Shown here: piece by piece, positions 21,750 to 34,149 of the stretch | Layout of the letters: each line of letters starts with the position of its first letter | How positions within the stretch are numbered: the first letter of the stretch is position 1 | NCBI GenBank assembly: GCA_019054805.1 | Contig: JAHQIY010000002.1 | Span: 3,410,001-3,474,000, forward strand | DNA: 64,000 nt | From: Brachionus manjavacas | Taxonomy: Eukaryota > Rotifera > Eurotatoria > Ploima > Brachionidae | Reading direction: 5' to 3' | Made by a program: the position numbers and the translations under genes | Notes under the pieces: generated by a model | Database searches by the model: none | Told to the model about the DNA's origin: nothing | Seen by the model: the letters and a program-made list of their open reading frames with translations, nothing else

Positions 21750-22222
21750 GGTGCCAGAAATGATAAACCCTAGTTTTGAAATTACCCTAACAATTTTTTC
21801 TGTAAAATTGTATTCCTATCTAATTTTTCAGGTAGATATTTAATTTTTAGGTTTAAGGTAACGATTTATGCTTCAGTTTCTGGCTCTGATATACCCCGAA
21901 AAAATGATCTGTATGTTTGGTAGAGGTACGAAATATTATTAAAAATATTTAAATTTTCTATTTAAAAGAAAGATGCCATGAGTTTATTTAGGAAAAAAAT
22001 TAAGGTTCAAAAAGATCATGTTCAGCAAATTTACTCGAATCACTGGATTTCATCACATCACAGAGGTTTTTCTATCAATATTTTATGAACAGATTTTTCG
22101 GAAGCATTTGACAGGATATCGCATAAATTATTATTATAAAAACTTAAAAACCGAAAAATTGAGTTAATAATGAAATTTAATATTGTTGGGGAACTAGGGT
22201 TTATGATTTTGGGCACCTAAAA
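21750..22222. mobile_element. Short element bounded by inverted repeats, containing an RT scrap
   Basis: AGGTGCCAGAAATGATAAAC, then CCTAGTTTT, at about 21750-21800 matches the complement of the sequence ending at about 22222 (AGGTGCCCAAAATCATAAAC, then CCTAGTT). Inside, on the plus strand at about 22090-22150, TDFSEAFDRISHKLLL.KLKN is the DFSKAFD box of a non-LTR RT with a stop, so this is a composite of repeat debris. Confidence 0.5.
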
Positions 22223-22502
22223 AACAAAAAGAAGCAAAACAATTCTGAATTTTTATCAAAATTGAGTAAAATTAAGTTTTTATTCACTTCTGAAAACTCT
22301 AACATTATTTATTTATATTATTTATTTTTATCCGGAAAAAATATTTTTAGATAATGTTAAAGAAAATTGCAATAGAAGAATTAAACAATTAAATTAAAGA
22401 CACCATTTAATATTTTTTTTATGAAACCTATCGATGACCTTCTCATACAAAGCCTTTGCTTGATTAAATTAATATAAGCAGTAGAAAAATAATATTCTAA
22501 AT

Positions 22503-22577
22503 AAATGCTTCTTCACAATGGAAATCTGATAAAATTAACTACTACTTCTACTACTACTGATAACTCATCAGCTAATA
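22503..22577 (+). repeat. Retrotransposon end, left inverted copy, outer part
   Basis: AATGCTTCTTCACAATGGAA through the ACT-rich tract to ACTCATCAGCTAATA is about 95% identical to the complement of 26625-26700. The inner part of the same copy resumes at 24290-24484 after an insertion. Confidence 0.8.
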
Positions 22578-24289
22578 ACCCAAATTTAACTTTTACTCTA
22601 ACAAAAAAATTGTCTTTGCTCTCAAAAAAAAATGTAAAAATTGACTTTTTTTCTATTTTTTAATTAATTCTACAATTTTTAAAATTTTCATTTTTTTTTT
22701 GAGAGTAAAGACAATTTTTTTGTTAGAGTAAAAGTTAAATTTGGACTTTATTTTTAGAAAATATCCCATATTCAGGGTATTTTCTTGCAAATTAAATTTT
22801 AATTGTTGTAACATAGAAACTATGTAATTAACTCTTAAAGAGAAAAGGTTGGATTTGGGCTTTACTCTTAGAGTCGTGAACACGAGTTTACGGTATTAAA
22901 AAATAGAATAAAATGGAAATTAATATGGTTTAATTTTTTGTGTTTGAATCACAAAATGTATCCAATGTTGAAATAACATTAAAAAAGTGCGATGTTTCAA
23001 ATTATTTTTTCAGTCTCAAATAAAAAAATAATTTTAAGTTGATATTGCAAGCATTTTCATATTTGAAATTAAACTCTTTAGTGAAATAGAATGAGTTTAA
23101 TTTTTATTTTTAAATCTGAAGATAATATTGAAAATTCTTTTTTAATTTTTTAATAATTCATTTATTTATTTTTTCCCGAGCAAATGCTCATTCAGACTAG
23201 AAACATATGAAAAAACTAAAAATATAGTAACTATAAAATTAAATAAATAAATAGAATAAAAATGAGCATTAAAAAGAAAAAAAAATAGATAAATAATTAA
23301 ATTTGATTAAAGTTTTTATTCAATCATTAAAAAACTGGATCTAGTCGGTTAGGTGAACCATATTTCACTTAATATCCGAAATATTTTGTTTTCAGGTTTT
23401 GTGAACAATTGGTTCACCCAATTTTTTTGTTCAAAATAGAATTAGACGAAAGATTTTGTAGATTATGCGAACAAATTGAATAAAGCTCAAAATTTAATAG
23501 AATGCCTTATTCTTGAAACTGGTATAAAAATTAGTTAAATGGTTTTTTAGGTTTTTTTTTTGGAGGAGCTTTAGAAATAGCATTAGCTATGATCTAGTTC
23601 AGTTGGTATTACTCTTTCCATAATTCCAAATACCTAAATGCGCTCTCTTCTTAAATCTTTGCCTTTCAGCATAAATAATAAAAATTAAAGAAAATTAAAA
23701 TAAATTGTTCACCCTTTAAGAGTTTGACTTTGAAGAACATAGATTCATCTATTACGCAAAATTTTCCTACTCCACCCAACTTTAAATTTTCTATGTAATT
23801 ATCTTTTCTATCTTATTTTTTGTCATTATATTAGCTTTTTTAAATTAGGTGAACTAATAGTTCATGAAACCTGAGAACAAGAATCGTTCTAATAACAGGT
23901 GAACCATAGTTTACTTAACGGACTAGACACGAAAAAAATAAAATATAAAATTTAATAAAATATAAATTTATATAAAATTTTGACTTTAGTGATAATTTAC
24001 TTTCGTTTGGTGCTTTTTAACAAGTACTCAATTTATGAAAAATGGAAAACAGAGCGTAGATATTTTTTTAAACTAAAAGTATTATCTTAAGGATCATCAT
24101 ATCACAAACCTAAAGTCAAAATTCATAAAAAAACTCCAAGTTTTTCATGCTTGCAATATTTACTTAAAATTATTTTTTAATTTGAAACTGAAAAAAATAT
24201 TTGAAACATCGCACTTTTTCAATGTTATTTCAACATTGAATACATTTTGTAATTCAAACACAAAAAATTAAACCATATAAACTAAAAAA
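22578..24289. mobile_element. Nested insertion inside the left repeat copy
   Basis: Interrupts the repeat copy that is continuous at 26388-26700. It contains three structures. A hairpin with about 50-bp arms (AATTTAACTTTTACTCTAAC at 22582 onward, complement ending about 22745). A TIR element at about 22925-24279 with arms of about 138 bp (ATATGGTTTAATTTTTTGTG at the end). Inside that, a 588-bp TIR element at 23340-23927. No transposase gene is present. Confidence 0.7.
23340..23927. mobile_element. 588-bp TIR element (MITE-like), innermost of the nest
   Basis: Arms of about 85 bp start TCTAGTCGGTTAGGTGAACC and end in the diverged complement (GTTTACTTAACGGACTAGA). Each arm repeats GGTTCACC/GGTGAACC motifs. 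The interior is non-coding. Target duplication is unclear. Confidence 0.6.
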
Positions 24290-24484
24290 AAGATAGCAAT
24301 TTTTATTTCGTTAATTCTTAATCAAAGAGGCGTTATTATTCAAAATTAAAAATATCAATTTTAAATTTCGAATACTAAATCCTATTAGAAATAAATAATT
24401 TCAATAAAATGAAATAAAGAAATGCTTTTCCTGAAATTACTATCACTCTATTGATAAATAAAAATTTAAAAAAATTTGTCTAAT
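24290..24484 (+). repeat. Retrotransposon end, left inverted copy, inner part
   Basis: GCAATTTTTATTTCGTTAAT through CTATCACTCTATTGATAAAT to TTTGTCTAATTTA matches the complement of 26388-26583 at roughly 95%. Together with 22503-22577 it is the mirror of the repeat just downstream of MCAT. Confidence 0.8.
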
Positions 24485-25287
24485 TTATTTTTTTTTTATA
24501 AAACTAGAATTTAAAAAAAAAAAAATTTATTTAATAAAAGATCGACCAACAATCGACCTCTGACGTCTGATAGATGTCCTTTAATTAAACTAAAATATAT
24601 TGAATTTTGGAACACGTAATACCAGAAGACAAAAAAGCATCCAAAATTTTATTTTTACTTTTTTTAAATTCTAAAATTCAGATAATGATTGGTCGGACTT
24701 TGATGAAAACGAGTCAATATAAATAAATTAAATTTATTTTAAAATAAAATACTAAAGAATTATAAATAAAAAATATTAAAAATTATAAAATTTATAAAAT
24801 GATCAAAAAATTAAAAAAAGAAAACAACGTTTTTATTCATTATTTTAAAGGAATTAAATAGTCTCAGACTTTGTAATTGTCGAATTGTTGGTCACATGAT
24901 ATCACAATTTTGTTTTGTTTGATGTTTTTTTTCAATTTCTATTAAAATCAAATCAGAATCAGAAATAATTCACATTTTTTTCTGTGCTCTAAATACCCTA
25001 AAGGTTTTCCTATCAATAATAGCATATATTAAATAAAAAAAACTTCTACAATCTAGATGATTTTCCTATAAATCTAATTTCATCAAGAAAGTATATATGT
25101 TAACTTTTTAACCATTTTATATTTATTTTTGATTAATGAGTAAAATTTGACTTAATTTAAAGAACTATGTTATATTTGTTCTGCAAAAAATAAAGTCCTT
25201 TAAAGAGAGCAATTAAATCTCTTCTAAAAAATCAAAAAAAGCGTTTTGTTTCTGAAAAAGACTTAAAATTGATGAACACAACAAAAT
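24485..25287. other. Upstream region of MCAT
   Basis: AT-rich, no ORF. It presumably contains the MCAT promoter. A loose inverted pair GACCAACAATCGAC (near 24545) and ATTGGTCGGAC (near 24690) is visible. Confidence 0.4.
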
Positions 25288-26382
25288 ATGCCCTCAGTAA
25301 TTATTTTTCCGGGACAAGGTTCCCAATTTATAGGAATGGGCAAAAAGCTTCTGGATGTTCCCAAAGTTTCCCGGATGTTCGAAATAGCAAGTAACGTTTT
25401 TAAATTTGATCTATTATCATTATGCTTGCATGGACCTAAAAACGATCTGGACAAAACAAGAATCTGTCAGCCGGCTATATTTGTTACCTCACTAGCTGCT
25501 GTTGAATATTTGAAGCACACACAACCAAACATTGTAAAAGAATGCTACGCCACTGCCGGGTTTAGTATAGGAGAATACGCTTCACTGGTTCTAAGCGGAG
25601 CAGTTGCATATGAGGATGGTATTTAACAAAATTTTAATAAAAATAAAAAAAAACATTTAAATTTTTTAGCCTTAAAATTAATTAAGGTTCGGTCTGAAGC
25701 AATGCAAGAAGCCTCCCAGGCAGTTTCATCTGGTTTAATGTCTGTTTTTGTAAATCGTGATTCAAAATTAAATAGCGGAATGCTGGCTGCGCGCAAATGG
25801 TGCCAAGAAAAACTTAAAATAGACGAACCAATTGAATGTCAAATAGCTAATTACCTTTTTTCCAAATGTAAAGTAATCGGTGGAAATACGGAAGCACTAG
25901 ACTTTTTAGAGCTAAACAAAAAAGAGTTTGGAATAAACAAGGTTAAACGCTTGGCAGTGAGTGGAGCGTTTCATACGAAATTGATGAAATCAGCAGAAGA
26001 AAAACTCAACAAAGAAATAGATAAAATTGTCATTAAAACACCAGCGATAAAATTTTATTCTAATTACGATGCTAATTTGTGCATGAGTCCAAAAAAAATA
26101 AGGTTCAACTTGGTCAAGCAAATTGCCAATCCGGTCAAATGGGAACAGATACTGAACACATTGTATTATGATGAAAATTTACCTACTAGTGATAATAAAA
26201 ATACCGAAAATCTAGTTTTTCTAGATCGTTTAGGCAATCAATTAAATCCTGAGAAAAAATCTCAGTCGAAAGAAAGGTTTTACCCGGACATTTATGAATG
26301 TGGTCCTGCCGCTCAAACTGGGCCAATTCTCAAAGCAATTAATTTTAAGGCTTTCAATTTTTATAAACATATTGATGTTTAA
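25288..26382 (+). CDS. MCAT: Malonyl-CoA:ACP transacylase (mitochondrial FabD type), 2 exons, 347 aa
   Basis: Model: join(25288..25618, 25670..26382), a 51-nt GTATTT..TTTTAG intron, codon split G|CC. Transfers malonyl from CoA to acyl carrier protein, the extender step of mitochondrial fatty-acid synthesis. Seen: FPGQGSQFIGMG near residue 7; the nucleophile loop AGFSIGEYASL (active Ser); VRSEAMQEAS with the substrate Arg; a SGAFHT box with the catalytic His; and VKWEQ near 260. The GFS (not GHS) form and the SGAFHT box match animal MCAT. The model begins right at the domain with no mitochondrial presequence, and an in-frame stop lies just upstream, so an unseen leader exon is likely. Inverted repeats flank the gene. 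Confidence 0.92.
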
Positions 26383-26385
26383 AAA

Positions 26386-27010
26386 TTAAATTAGACAAAT
26401 TTTTTTAAATTTTTATTTATCAATAGAGTGATAGTAATTTATCATTCAGAAAAAACATTTCTTTATTTCATTTTATTGAAATTATTTATTTCTAATAGGA
26501 TTTAGTATTCGAAATTTTAAATTGAAATTTTTAATTTTGAATAATAACGCCTCTTTGATTAAGAATTAACGAAATAAAAATTGCGTTTAATTCCAATTTT
26601 GAATACTTAAATAATTTAGTCTATTAGCTGATGAGTTATCAGTAGTAGTAGAAGAAGTAGTTAATTTTATCAGATTTCCATTGTCAAGAAGCATTTTGTT
26701 GAGTTGATTCCATACCTTTGCGCCATATGTAATATATAATAGCTCTCTTTGATCTCTTCCAATACACTTTGGATTTTGTAATACTTAATTAAATTAGCCT
26801 TTGTCTTGCCAGTATCCAAATCAGTTAAATAAAAATTCTTTATTCTTTTGTCACTTAAAGAAAAATTGAAGTTTTTAAAATTCTTACGCAGGATCAGTAA
26901 ATTTTGATCATAAAATTAAACTTTCCAAATTAAGTCTATAAATCCATGACGTGGCTCATCTCTCTACTTTCTCAAGTTTTTTTATTTATTCATTTTCAGT
27001 AATTACCCCA
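26386..27010 (-). pseudogene. Non-LTR retrotransposon 3' portion, right inverted copy
   Basis: Minus strand: LEKVERRATSWIYRL near 26960-26920, then after breaks RELLYITYGAKVWNQLNKML near 26740-26690, an ACT-rich tract coding Thr/Ser, and NYLSIQNWN before a stop. These are the C-terminal landmarks of non-LTR ORF2 (LEKVQRRATK, then Y.G.K.WN.L). The following 3' part (26583-26388) abuts the MCAT stop codon and is mirrored at 24290-24484. Confidence 0.75.
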
Positions 27011-27592
27011 GACGATGTAAAAAAATAAAAATAAGTGAAAAAAATCAAGTTTAGATTTCAATGAGAAAAATATGCGGCGAATTTGGGCTTTGTTTTTTAG
27101 CATCATTCTAGTCTCGGAATTCAAACAGATTCATTAAAAGTTGATAAGATTTTCCTAGCTTTTTTTTGAGTAAAATTAAAGAAAGTATTCAAAAACATCC
27201 TAAGCATCACGTTGATTTATTTCATTAACAACATTTTATATTATCTTTTAATTTCCGAATTTATAGTCTAAATCTTCACATTTACATATTTTAGGGATAA
27301 ATGTGCAAAAAATAAAATACTATTTATGTAATAGCCGTTCTGTGTTCTTCGAGCTTTCTTAATATTATTTGAATAAAAGTGCAACAGAAAAGGAAGTAAT
27401 AAATATTTAAAAGAGAATTTAGTTGTCCAATTTAGGAATAAAATCAAAATAATTTAATATCTTCCTTAATATTTTTATAGTTATAAATTATTGAACATTT
27501 GTTTTATTCTTTTGATCTTTTGACAAAGTTTCAACAATCTATTGAATTTTTTTAAATATTATGTTCTAATATTAATTTTTAAAAACAACAGA
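27011..27592. other. AT-rich spacer upstream of SARNP-like gene
   Basis: No feature recognised; probable promoter of the next gene near its 3' end. Confidence 0.4.
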
Positions 27593-28160
27593 ATGAGTGA
27601 AATCCAAGTTGAAAGTTCAAAAAACGGTGAAGAAAACATTCCTGTTTCACCTGAAAAGTAATTTGATGAACATTTTAAACAAAAGTTTAACTGTGCATCT
27701 AGGAATCAGGAGAATGAATTGACTGATTCTGGTGCCAAAATAGACATTGAAAGTACAAAAAAACTGTCAGAATCAGAACGATTAGAACAGAGATTGAAAA
27801 AATTTGGAGCTCAAAATGATAACACAAAAAAAGAAGAACGAGCTAAAAGATTTGGATTATCAGCATCAGTTGGCGAACCTAGTCTTGATGGTAACAAGTT
27901 AAAAAAAAGAGCTGAACGCTTTGGTACGGCACCAAGTACTCCAACTGGGATTGATAAAGAAACGTTGGAAAAACGTGCAAAAAGATTTGGTTCAAGTGAT
28001 TCAGATAAGCCAAAAGATGAGGTTCTAACAAAAAGAAAAGAACGATTTGGCATCGTGGATGAAGATGTAAGAATTTCACTTAAAAAATATATTTTTTTAA
28101 TTCCAAATTTAAATTAAGGCAAAAAAAAAACAAAGATCTCAAAGATTCGAAAGTAAATAA
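27593..28160 (+). CDS. SARNP: SARNP/CIP29-like (THO/TREX mRNA export), 3 exons, 156 aa, no SAP domain
   Basis: Model: join(27593..27657, 27703..28066, 28119..28160), introns of 45 and 52 nt, phases consistent. Known family members bind the helicase DDX39B (UAP56) with TREX and help mRNA export. Diagnostic here is the repeated R-x-x-R/K-F-G motif: EQRLKKFG, EERAKRFG, KKRAERFG, EKRAKRFG, TKRKERFG and a last degenerate RSQRFE, spaced 20-30 residues apart. The N-terminus is acidic (MSEIQVESSKNGEENIPVSP) and shows no SAP DNA-binding helix pair, which the family normally has at the start. Either the SAP domain has been lost or this is a shortened paralogue. Confidence 0.8.
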
Positions 28161-31100
28161 TCTTTTATATAAATCATGATTTCGAAATGATTTTGTTGAA
28201 TTAAATTTTCATGTGTATTAAAAAATAATTTTCATTTAAATAATCATTTAAATAAAATTCTACTTGTCCAAAAAACAAAATATAAAATAAAAAAATCTAA
28301 TTTTGAATTTTTTTTAAATGTTGAATAAAATGTTAGATGATAAACATTCTTTGTTTTTTTTTAATTTTTAGCTTATTGAATTTTTTTTTGAAAAAAAATT
28401 TGTTTTACTATTAAAAATAATTTATTTAACTCAAATACTGTTTTAAAATTTACAAAATCTTTAAAGCCTTCAAAAAATTTTAAATCATTTATTCATAAAA
28501 AAATTGATTAATTGCATAAGATTATAAAAAATTCAAACCAAAAATAACAACTAATTATTGAGCTTAATCCTTATTAAATTACAAATACAGAAGCAAGTTA
28601 ATCAAATACTTTGGCAATTGTTTGAAATAAAAAGAAAAACAAAATCATGGTGATTATAAATTGCAATAATTTTTTCATTTAATAAACTAATCGGTTCATT
28701 AAAAGATTTTTCCATGAGCTAAAATTGAGTAAGAAGTTTTTTATTCCTCTGAATTAGGATCTTTTTGAGAATCCAATAAATCTGTTTGGATTTAAAAATT
28801 TTAAAATGGCGGCAAGCCTTCGTAGACCATTTTGTATCGAAAGATTAATAAAGATTAATAAGGACTTTTTCAAAAAGAACTATAAAAAAAACAGGAAAAA
28901 TTTTATTTTTGATTTTAAATAACAAAAATTTTACTTTTCTTTTCTCAATTTTTATTTAATTTGATTAAATTTTCTTTGGTTTATTCAAAAAAATTAGTAA
29001 ATTTTAGGTAAATATTATAAATTATTGTTTGGCCTGGTTTTGATTTGTTATTAGAGATTTTTTTTCTAAAGATTTGTGAATAAATTTAAAACTTTTTAAT
29101 ATTTGTAATAATCAGGGAGTTGTTTAGGCAATACACTTAATGAGTCGAAAACTTGCAATGCCTGGACAACGAATATTGACGGTTTTGAAATTAAATTGGG
29201 AAAATATTAAAAATATAAAAAATTTTCATTTTCGTGCTAAAATTACCAATTCTCTTTAAAAATAATTTAATTTAGTTCATTTCGTGACAAAATTAGAAAA
29301 CGAATTATAAATAAAAATTTCAAACAAGTTGATTTTCAATTTTCTTATTATTAAGCTAAAAGTACTTCAATTCGTTTAAAATAATTTATGATCTATTTTA
29401 AATAAATATGTTCGTATTATGTTAGGAATTGAAAAACTTAAAATTAAAATTTTTATAGTTAAAAGGATATATTATCTAGATATGAAATTTTTTAAAAAAT
29501 ATTTTGATTAGAGGCCTAAAAGTAAGTTACATGTTATCAAACAAATTTTTTTATTTAGAGTTTCATCAAATCAAAACAAGAATTCTCATTTAATTTCTAG
29601 TTTATTTTTTATACAACTTTTTTTTTACTTTCTAAATTTGATAAATAAATTATTAATACAAACTTTAAAATTTTAACATTTATACATAACAATTAATTGC
29701 TTTGCGATTGCGAGAAAAAAAGGATGTTTCAATAACATCAATAACACTGCCATTTTGGGCATTAGTTTAAAAAGAATAGTAATTAGAAAAAATAGCTAGC
29801 ATATATTACTTGACAATAAATCTAGTAAGCAATTAATTTAAAAATCCAGAATTTTGAATAATTGTTAGTTTGGAAAAATAGAAACCACGGATCCTTTTAT
29901 TAACTCAAATATTCTAATTAATTAGGAAAGTACTTTTACCTCAAAATCTTCTTATTTATAGAAATTTTTTAGAGCTTAATTTAAAAGAAAAGATGAGTAC
30001 AAATTCAGAATCAATTAATTAACCGAAGTTTATTATTAAGCTTATAAGTCTTCCAGCATCCATAATTTGAACTAGAAAAAAAGTTTTATTCATTCAAAAT
30101 AATAAAAAAATAAGTTTCTTTTATATTTTTAGTAAGTATTTATTTTTCGAAATAAAAAAGTCTTAAGAAATTATGAAAAAGAAAATTATGACCGAAAATC
30201 TTTAGTCTAAATTTTAAGAGAATTTGGCTATGAAGTTATTATTTAATAATTTTCAACCGTGATTTCAATGTATTAAGTAGAATTGAAAAAAAGTTATTAT
30301 AACATTTCTTTCTTTAATTTTTTACTTGTATTTTTGTGTGTAAGGATAAATATCAACACTAGAAGCATCAGTTGACTCGTTTGGTAAATAATTGAAATCT
30401 TAATTTCTTTTTATCAGAATTTTTGAATCGTTTTTAATTATTTAATCGTAATTAAGAAAAATAACGTATTTCACGTCATAAAAATGTTTGATGATTCTAG
30501 TTTTAAATTAAAATTCATTAAGACAAATTAATAATAGAATTTTATTTAAATTTTCGTCAAAAGATCACCAAATACATTTTTTGACTTGAATTTTTTTTCA
30601 AATACGCTACATTATAATTTTCATATATTTTACTTTTTAAATTTTTTTAAGTATTTTTTCTAAAAATTGGGCTAGTCTATTTTTTTGCTAAATTGTATGT
30701 GTCAGCTGTTAAAATTTACAATGAAATTACTGACTTTTAGAAATCATTAATTTAGTTTATTTTTTTATTTTATGTCAATTAAAATGATGAAAAAAATTTA
30801 TTAAAAAAACTATTTGTTAATTGCTTATATTATTTTACAAATTTAATTACTTTTATATTTATTTTATTTAATTTTGAAATTATTTTTTTTTAAATTTTGA
30901 TCTATGAGGTCTATACAATTTTTTTTTGTCAAATAATAATAACAAAAAATAATATATAAAATAATATTGTTTTAATATTTATTGGAAAATTAAAGAAAAA
31001 AATGTTTAAATTTTTTTAAGATTATATCAGAAATTGAGTCAAAATGGAGTAGCAGCAATTTTACGAAGTCATTACAAGACTTGTTCTAAAAGTGAATAAA

Positions 31101-33045
31101 GAATAAGTTGTTTAGACTTAAAATCTGAATTTAACATCCATAATTGCATTTTAAAAGTAAATTAATAATAAAGTAACAAACAAAATACTTGGTTAGTTAG
31201 AAAATTATTCAAAATATTGAATTTTGATTTTATAAATTTTTAACGATTTTTTTTAATCAGCACCTTTAGAAGAAGTTTTGTAGTAATACAGCAAAATTGA
31301 TTTATTAGTTAATCTTGAAATTTCGGTTTGAAAAAACACTTTCGACTTTGAATTTCTTCGTATTAAATTTAATTCCATTAATTAGAAAAATATTTCAATT
31401 CCTGATTTTGACTAACTCATGTATGATATTTATTTAGAATAAAAATAAATGATTAAAAATTTCAATTTTTAATTTAAAAGGTCTAAAAGTTTTAAATTTG
31501 AATATTTAATTTGATGTTCGTTCTTTTCAAAAAATTTGTGGCATAAATTCTAGATTTAAAAATTTTGATCTTCATTCATTTTGTCCTTCAGAAAAAAGGC
31601 AATTTTTAAGAATTATTTTAGCATTCTTAATTGAAATCCAAGTGATTCCTTTTGTTATTTTTACCTATTCACTTAATTTGGTCAAACAAATATCTCTTTT
31701 TAAATAAATCATAGAAACTCTTTTAGTTTGAAAAAGTATTATTAACAACTTTATAAATGAATCATTAATTTATTTTTAGATATTTTTTCTTTTCAAATTC
31801 TCACTATTTTAGCACTCAACAATTTAAAATTAATACTTAACTAGGTCTCTATTAGATATGAAGATCAAAATTTTGCCATAGTATCTAATTACTAAAAATC
31901 TCTAAAATTTTAGACATATATATTAAAATATAATCTTTTGAAATTATCTCAACGCCAGTTAATTAGTTTAATTATTAGATTTGTAGAGTTTTGCCTTTAA
32001 ATAAAAAAAGACAATATAAACCAGATTTCGAGCTTTATAAAATCAAGTTATTTTTGTAATTTTAACAAAGTAATTTAAGTAATTTTAACAAAAACAATTT
32101 AATTTAGGGTTATTAACACAATCAAACATTTCTTTTTTGTTTAACTAAAAGCATCAGGTAAAATTATATTTTATAGTGAATTTTTTGTTCTAAAATTTAA
32201 TTAAACTTTAAATATATTTTTAGATAGAAAACCATGTCTAAATATTTAGCAGAAAATTGAAACAATAAAAAATTAAAGACGCATGTTTTTATTTTGTTAA
32301 GTTCAATTTATCAATAGATTTAAAGAGTTATTTTTAGATTGTAGACTAAGGCTAATGTCTTGACTCTTTGCTAGCTCCTTAACAATAGAAAACAAAATCG
32401 AAATTTAAATTCTACAATCAAAATAATTACGTAATAAAAATTTTATAAATTTTTAAATAATCATCCTCAAAAAAATTGAAATTTTAATAAAATATTATTC
32501 GTTTATGTTTAACTAATGAAAACAGCTTCACAATAAAAATCAATAATGTTGTTTTTTCTATCCTGAACCGATGCAATACCTGGCTTTTATTAGCTTTGTC
32601 ATGTTCATTAAAAAATCTCAATTTTATCCTTTTGAGCTTAGTTAAATATTGGCAAGAAAAACTTCTATTTCAAATTGGATTATTTATCTTGTTGTTTAAA
32701 GCTTAAAAAGCCATCCTTTGTCTCAAGGACCCAATTTGTCTTGGTAACTAATTACTTTTTTATTGCTCAAGATCTGATCGTTTTACTAACTTTTTTCAAA
32801 GTTAAACGAATCATTTAATTTCGAGCTTAAGGCAAATTTAAATTAACTTGGAGTATTTTTGGCACATCTAAAATTTTTTCTTCACTTGACTTAAATGGAG
32901 TAGTTTGCTGAGAAAATCATCGACTAAAGCTTGATGTCTAAGAATTTTTTTTGAATTTTCAAGTACAGGTTGATCGTATTTTTTTGAAACACTTTTTTTT
33001 TTAAATAATAAATTTAATAAAAAAATGCGTCAACAGCTTAAATCA
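28161..33045. other. Nearly 5 kb of AT-rich DNA without a gene
   Basis: Read in both directions with no ORF, splice-linked exons, RT motif or clear inverted repeat that I could support. It is the longest empty stretch of the window. Confidence 0.5.
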
Positions 33046-33500
33046 ATAGTCTATGTTTTCGCCATTTTTGGCTGATAAACCCCTCTTTTCCAGGCATTAA
33101 ATGCTTTTTGGCACATTGCCACGTCAATTTGTTACCATACTTCTTGGCACACATTCCAAAATACATCTTTGGACCAGAAAATCGAACTTGATCTATGATC
33201 TTTTAATTTTTTTACAAAACCTATAAGATTTACAGCAGGTACCATTAAATAATTTTATTATTAATTTTATCAACATTTACAGTTACATCTAAATAAAGTT
33301 TTTTATCTTAAATTCTACGATCAATTTATGAATGATTTTAATCAACCATTTCATTGATAGTTTACATTCTGAGCTCCAAAATTTTACTTTAATCATATTC
33401 GATCAGACCATGCCAGGAAGTATGGTCACAAATTGCCTTGGAAACATGTCAAAAAGCACTTGATAACTCAAAAAAAGATGAGGCCAAAAATTTAGGTATA
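33046..33500. repeat. Inverted pair of unknown repeat fragments
   Basis: The complement of 33060-33160 encodes CAKKYGNKLTWQCAKKHLMP. The plus strand at 33409-33470 encodes HARKYGHKLPWKHVKKHLIT. The two are clearly homologous and opposite in orientation. The protein family is not recognised; it is probably a mobile-element piece. Confidence 0.5.
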
Positions 33501-34095
33501 GACAATGAGGATATAAAAAAGTAACTTTTTGTACTCTGTCTGAATTTTATTTGACGCTGTTACTGTTATTTTCTGTAATTATTTTTAATTAAAATAAATA
33601 TTTTAATTAATTAATAGTTTAAATATTAATTTTAATTATAACTAATATTTGTCTAACCTACAGCATAATCGAATTCTTAAACCAGGGCTCCGCACTGGAC
33701 CCCGTTTAGTTTTTAATGTTTAAAAAAGGAAAAAGTAAATACAATAAAAGAAGAGACTCAAATAAAATAAGATTCAGACAAAGTACAAAAAGTAAAAAGA
33801 GTTTAAAAAGCAAAATTTCTTTTTTAAAATCAAATCTTATTGTCTATCTATGAGCTCACATGGGTGTCATATTTTGAGGAGGACGCACAGATAATACAGA
33901 TCGATCGTATTTTTGAAACAATTTATTTTTTCAATTAACAGGGATTCGATTATGTTGAAGGTTTTAATTAAAATAAAGATTTTAATTAATTAAAATCTTT
34001 ATTTTTATTAAAAAATTAGAGAAAGTAACAGGAACAGCGTCAGAAAGGAGTTTTACTTTTTGATGTTCTCATTGTCTATACCTCTGTGAGCTAAT
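33497..34095. mobile_element. ~600-bp palindromic element
   Basis: The left arm (GGTATAGACAATGAGG, then GACGCTGTTACTGTTA, then AATCGAATTC, to about 33690) is mirrored by the right arm (complement of about 33945-34095, same landmarks in the same order). Just inside the left arm is TAAACCAGGGCTCCGCACTG followed by GACCCCGTTTAG (33683-33713), repeated in inverse at 37321-37352. The interior is non-coding. Confidence 0.6.
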
Positions 34096-34149
34096 TATTC
34101 CATCTTAAATAAATTTCAAACAAAGTATCCAGGAAGACCACTAAAAATT

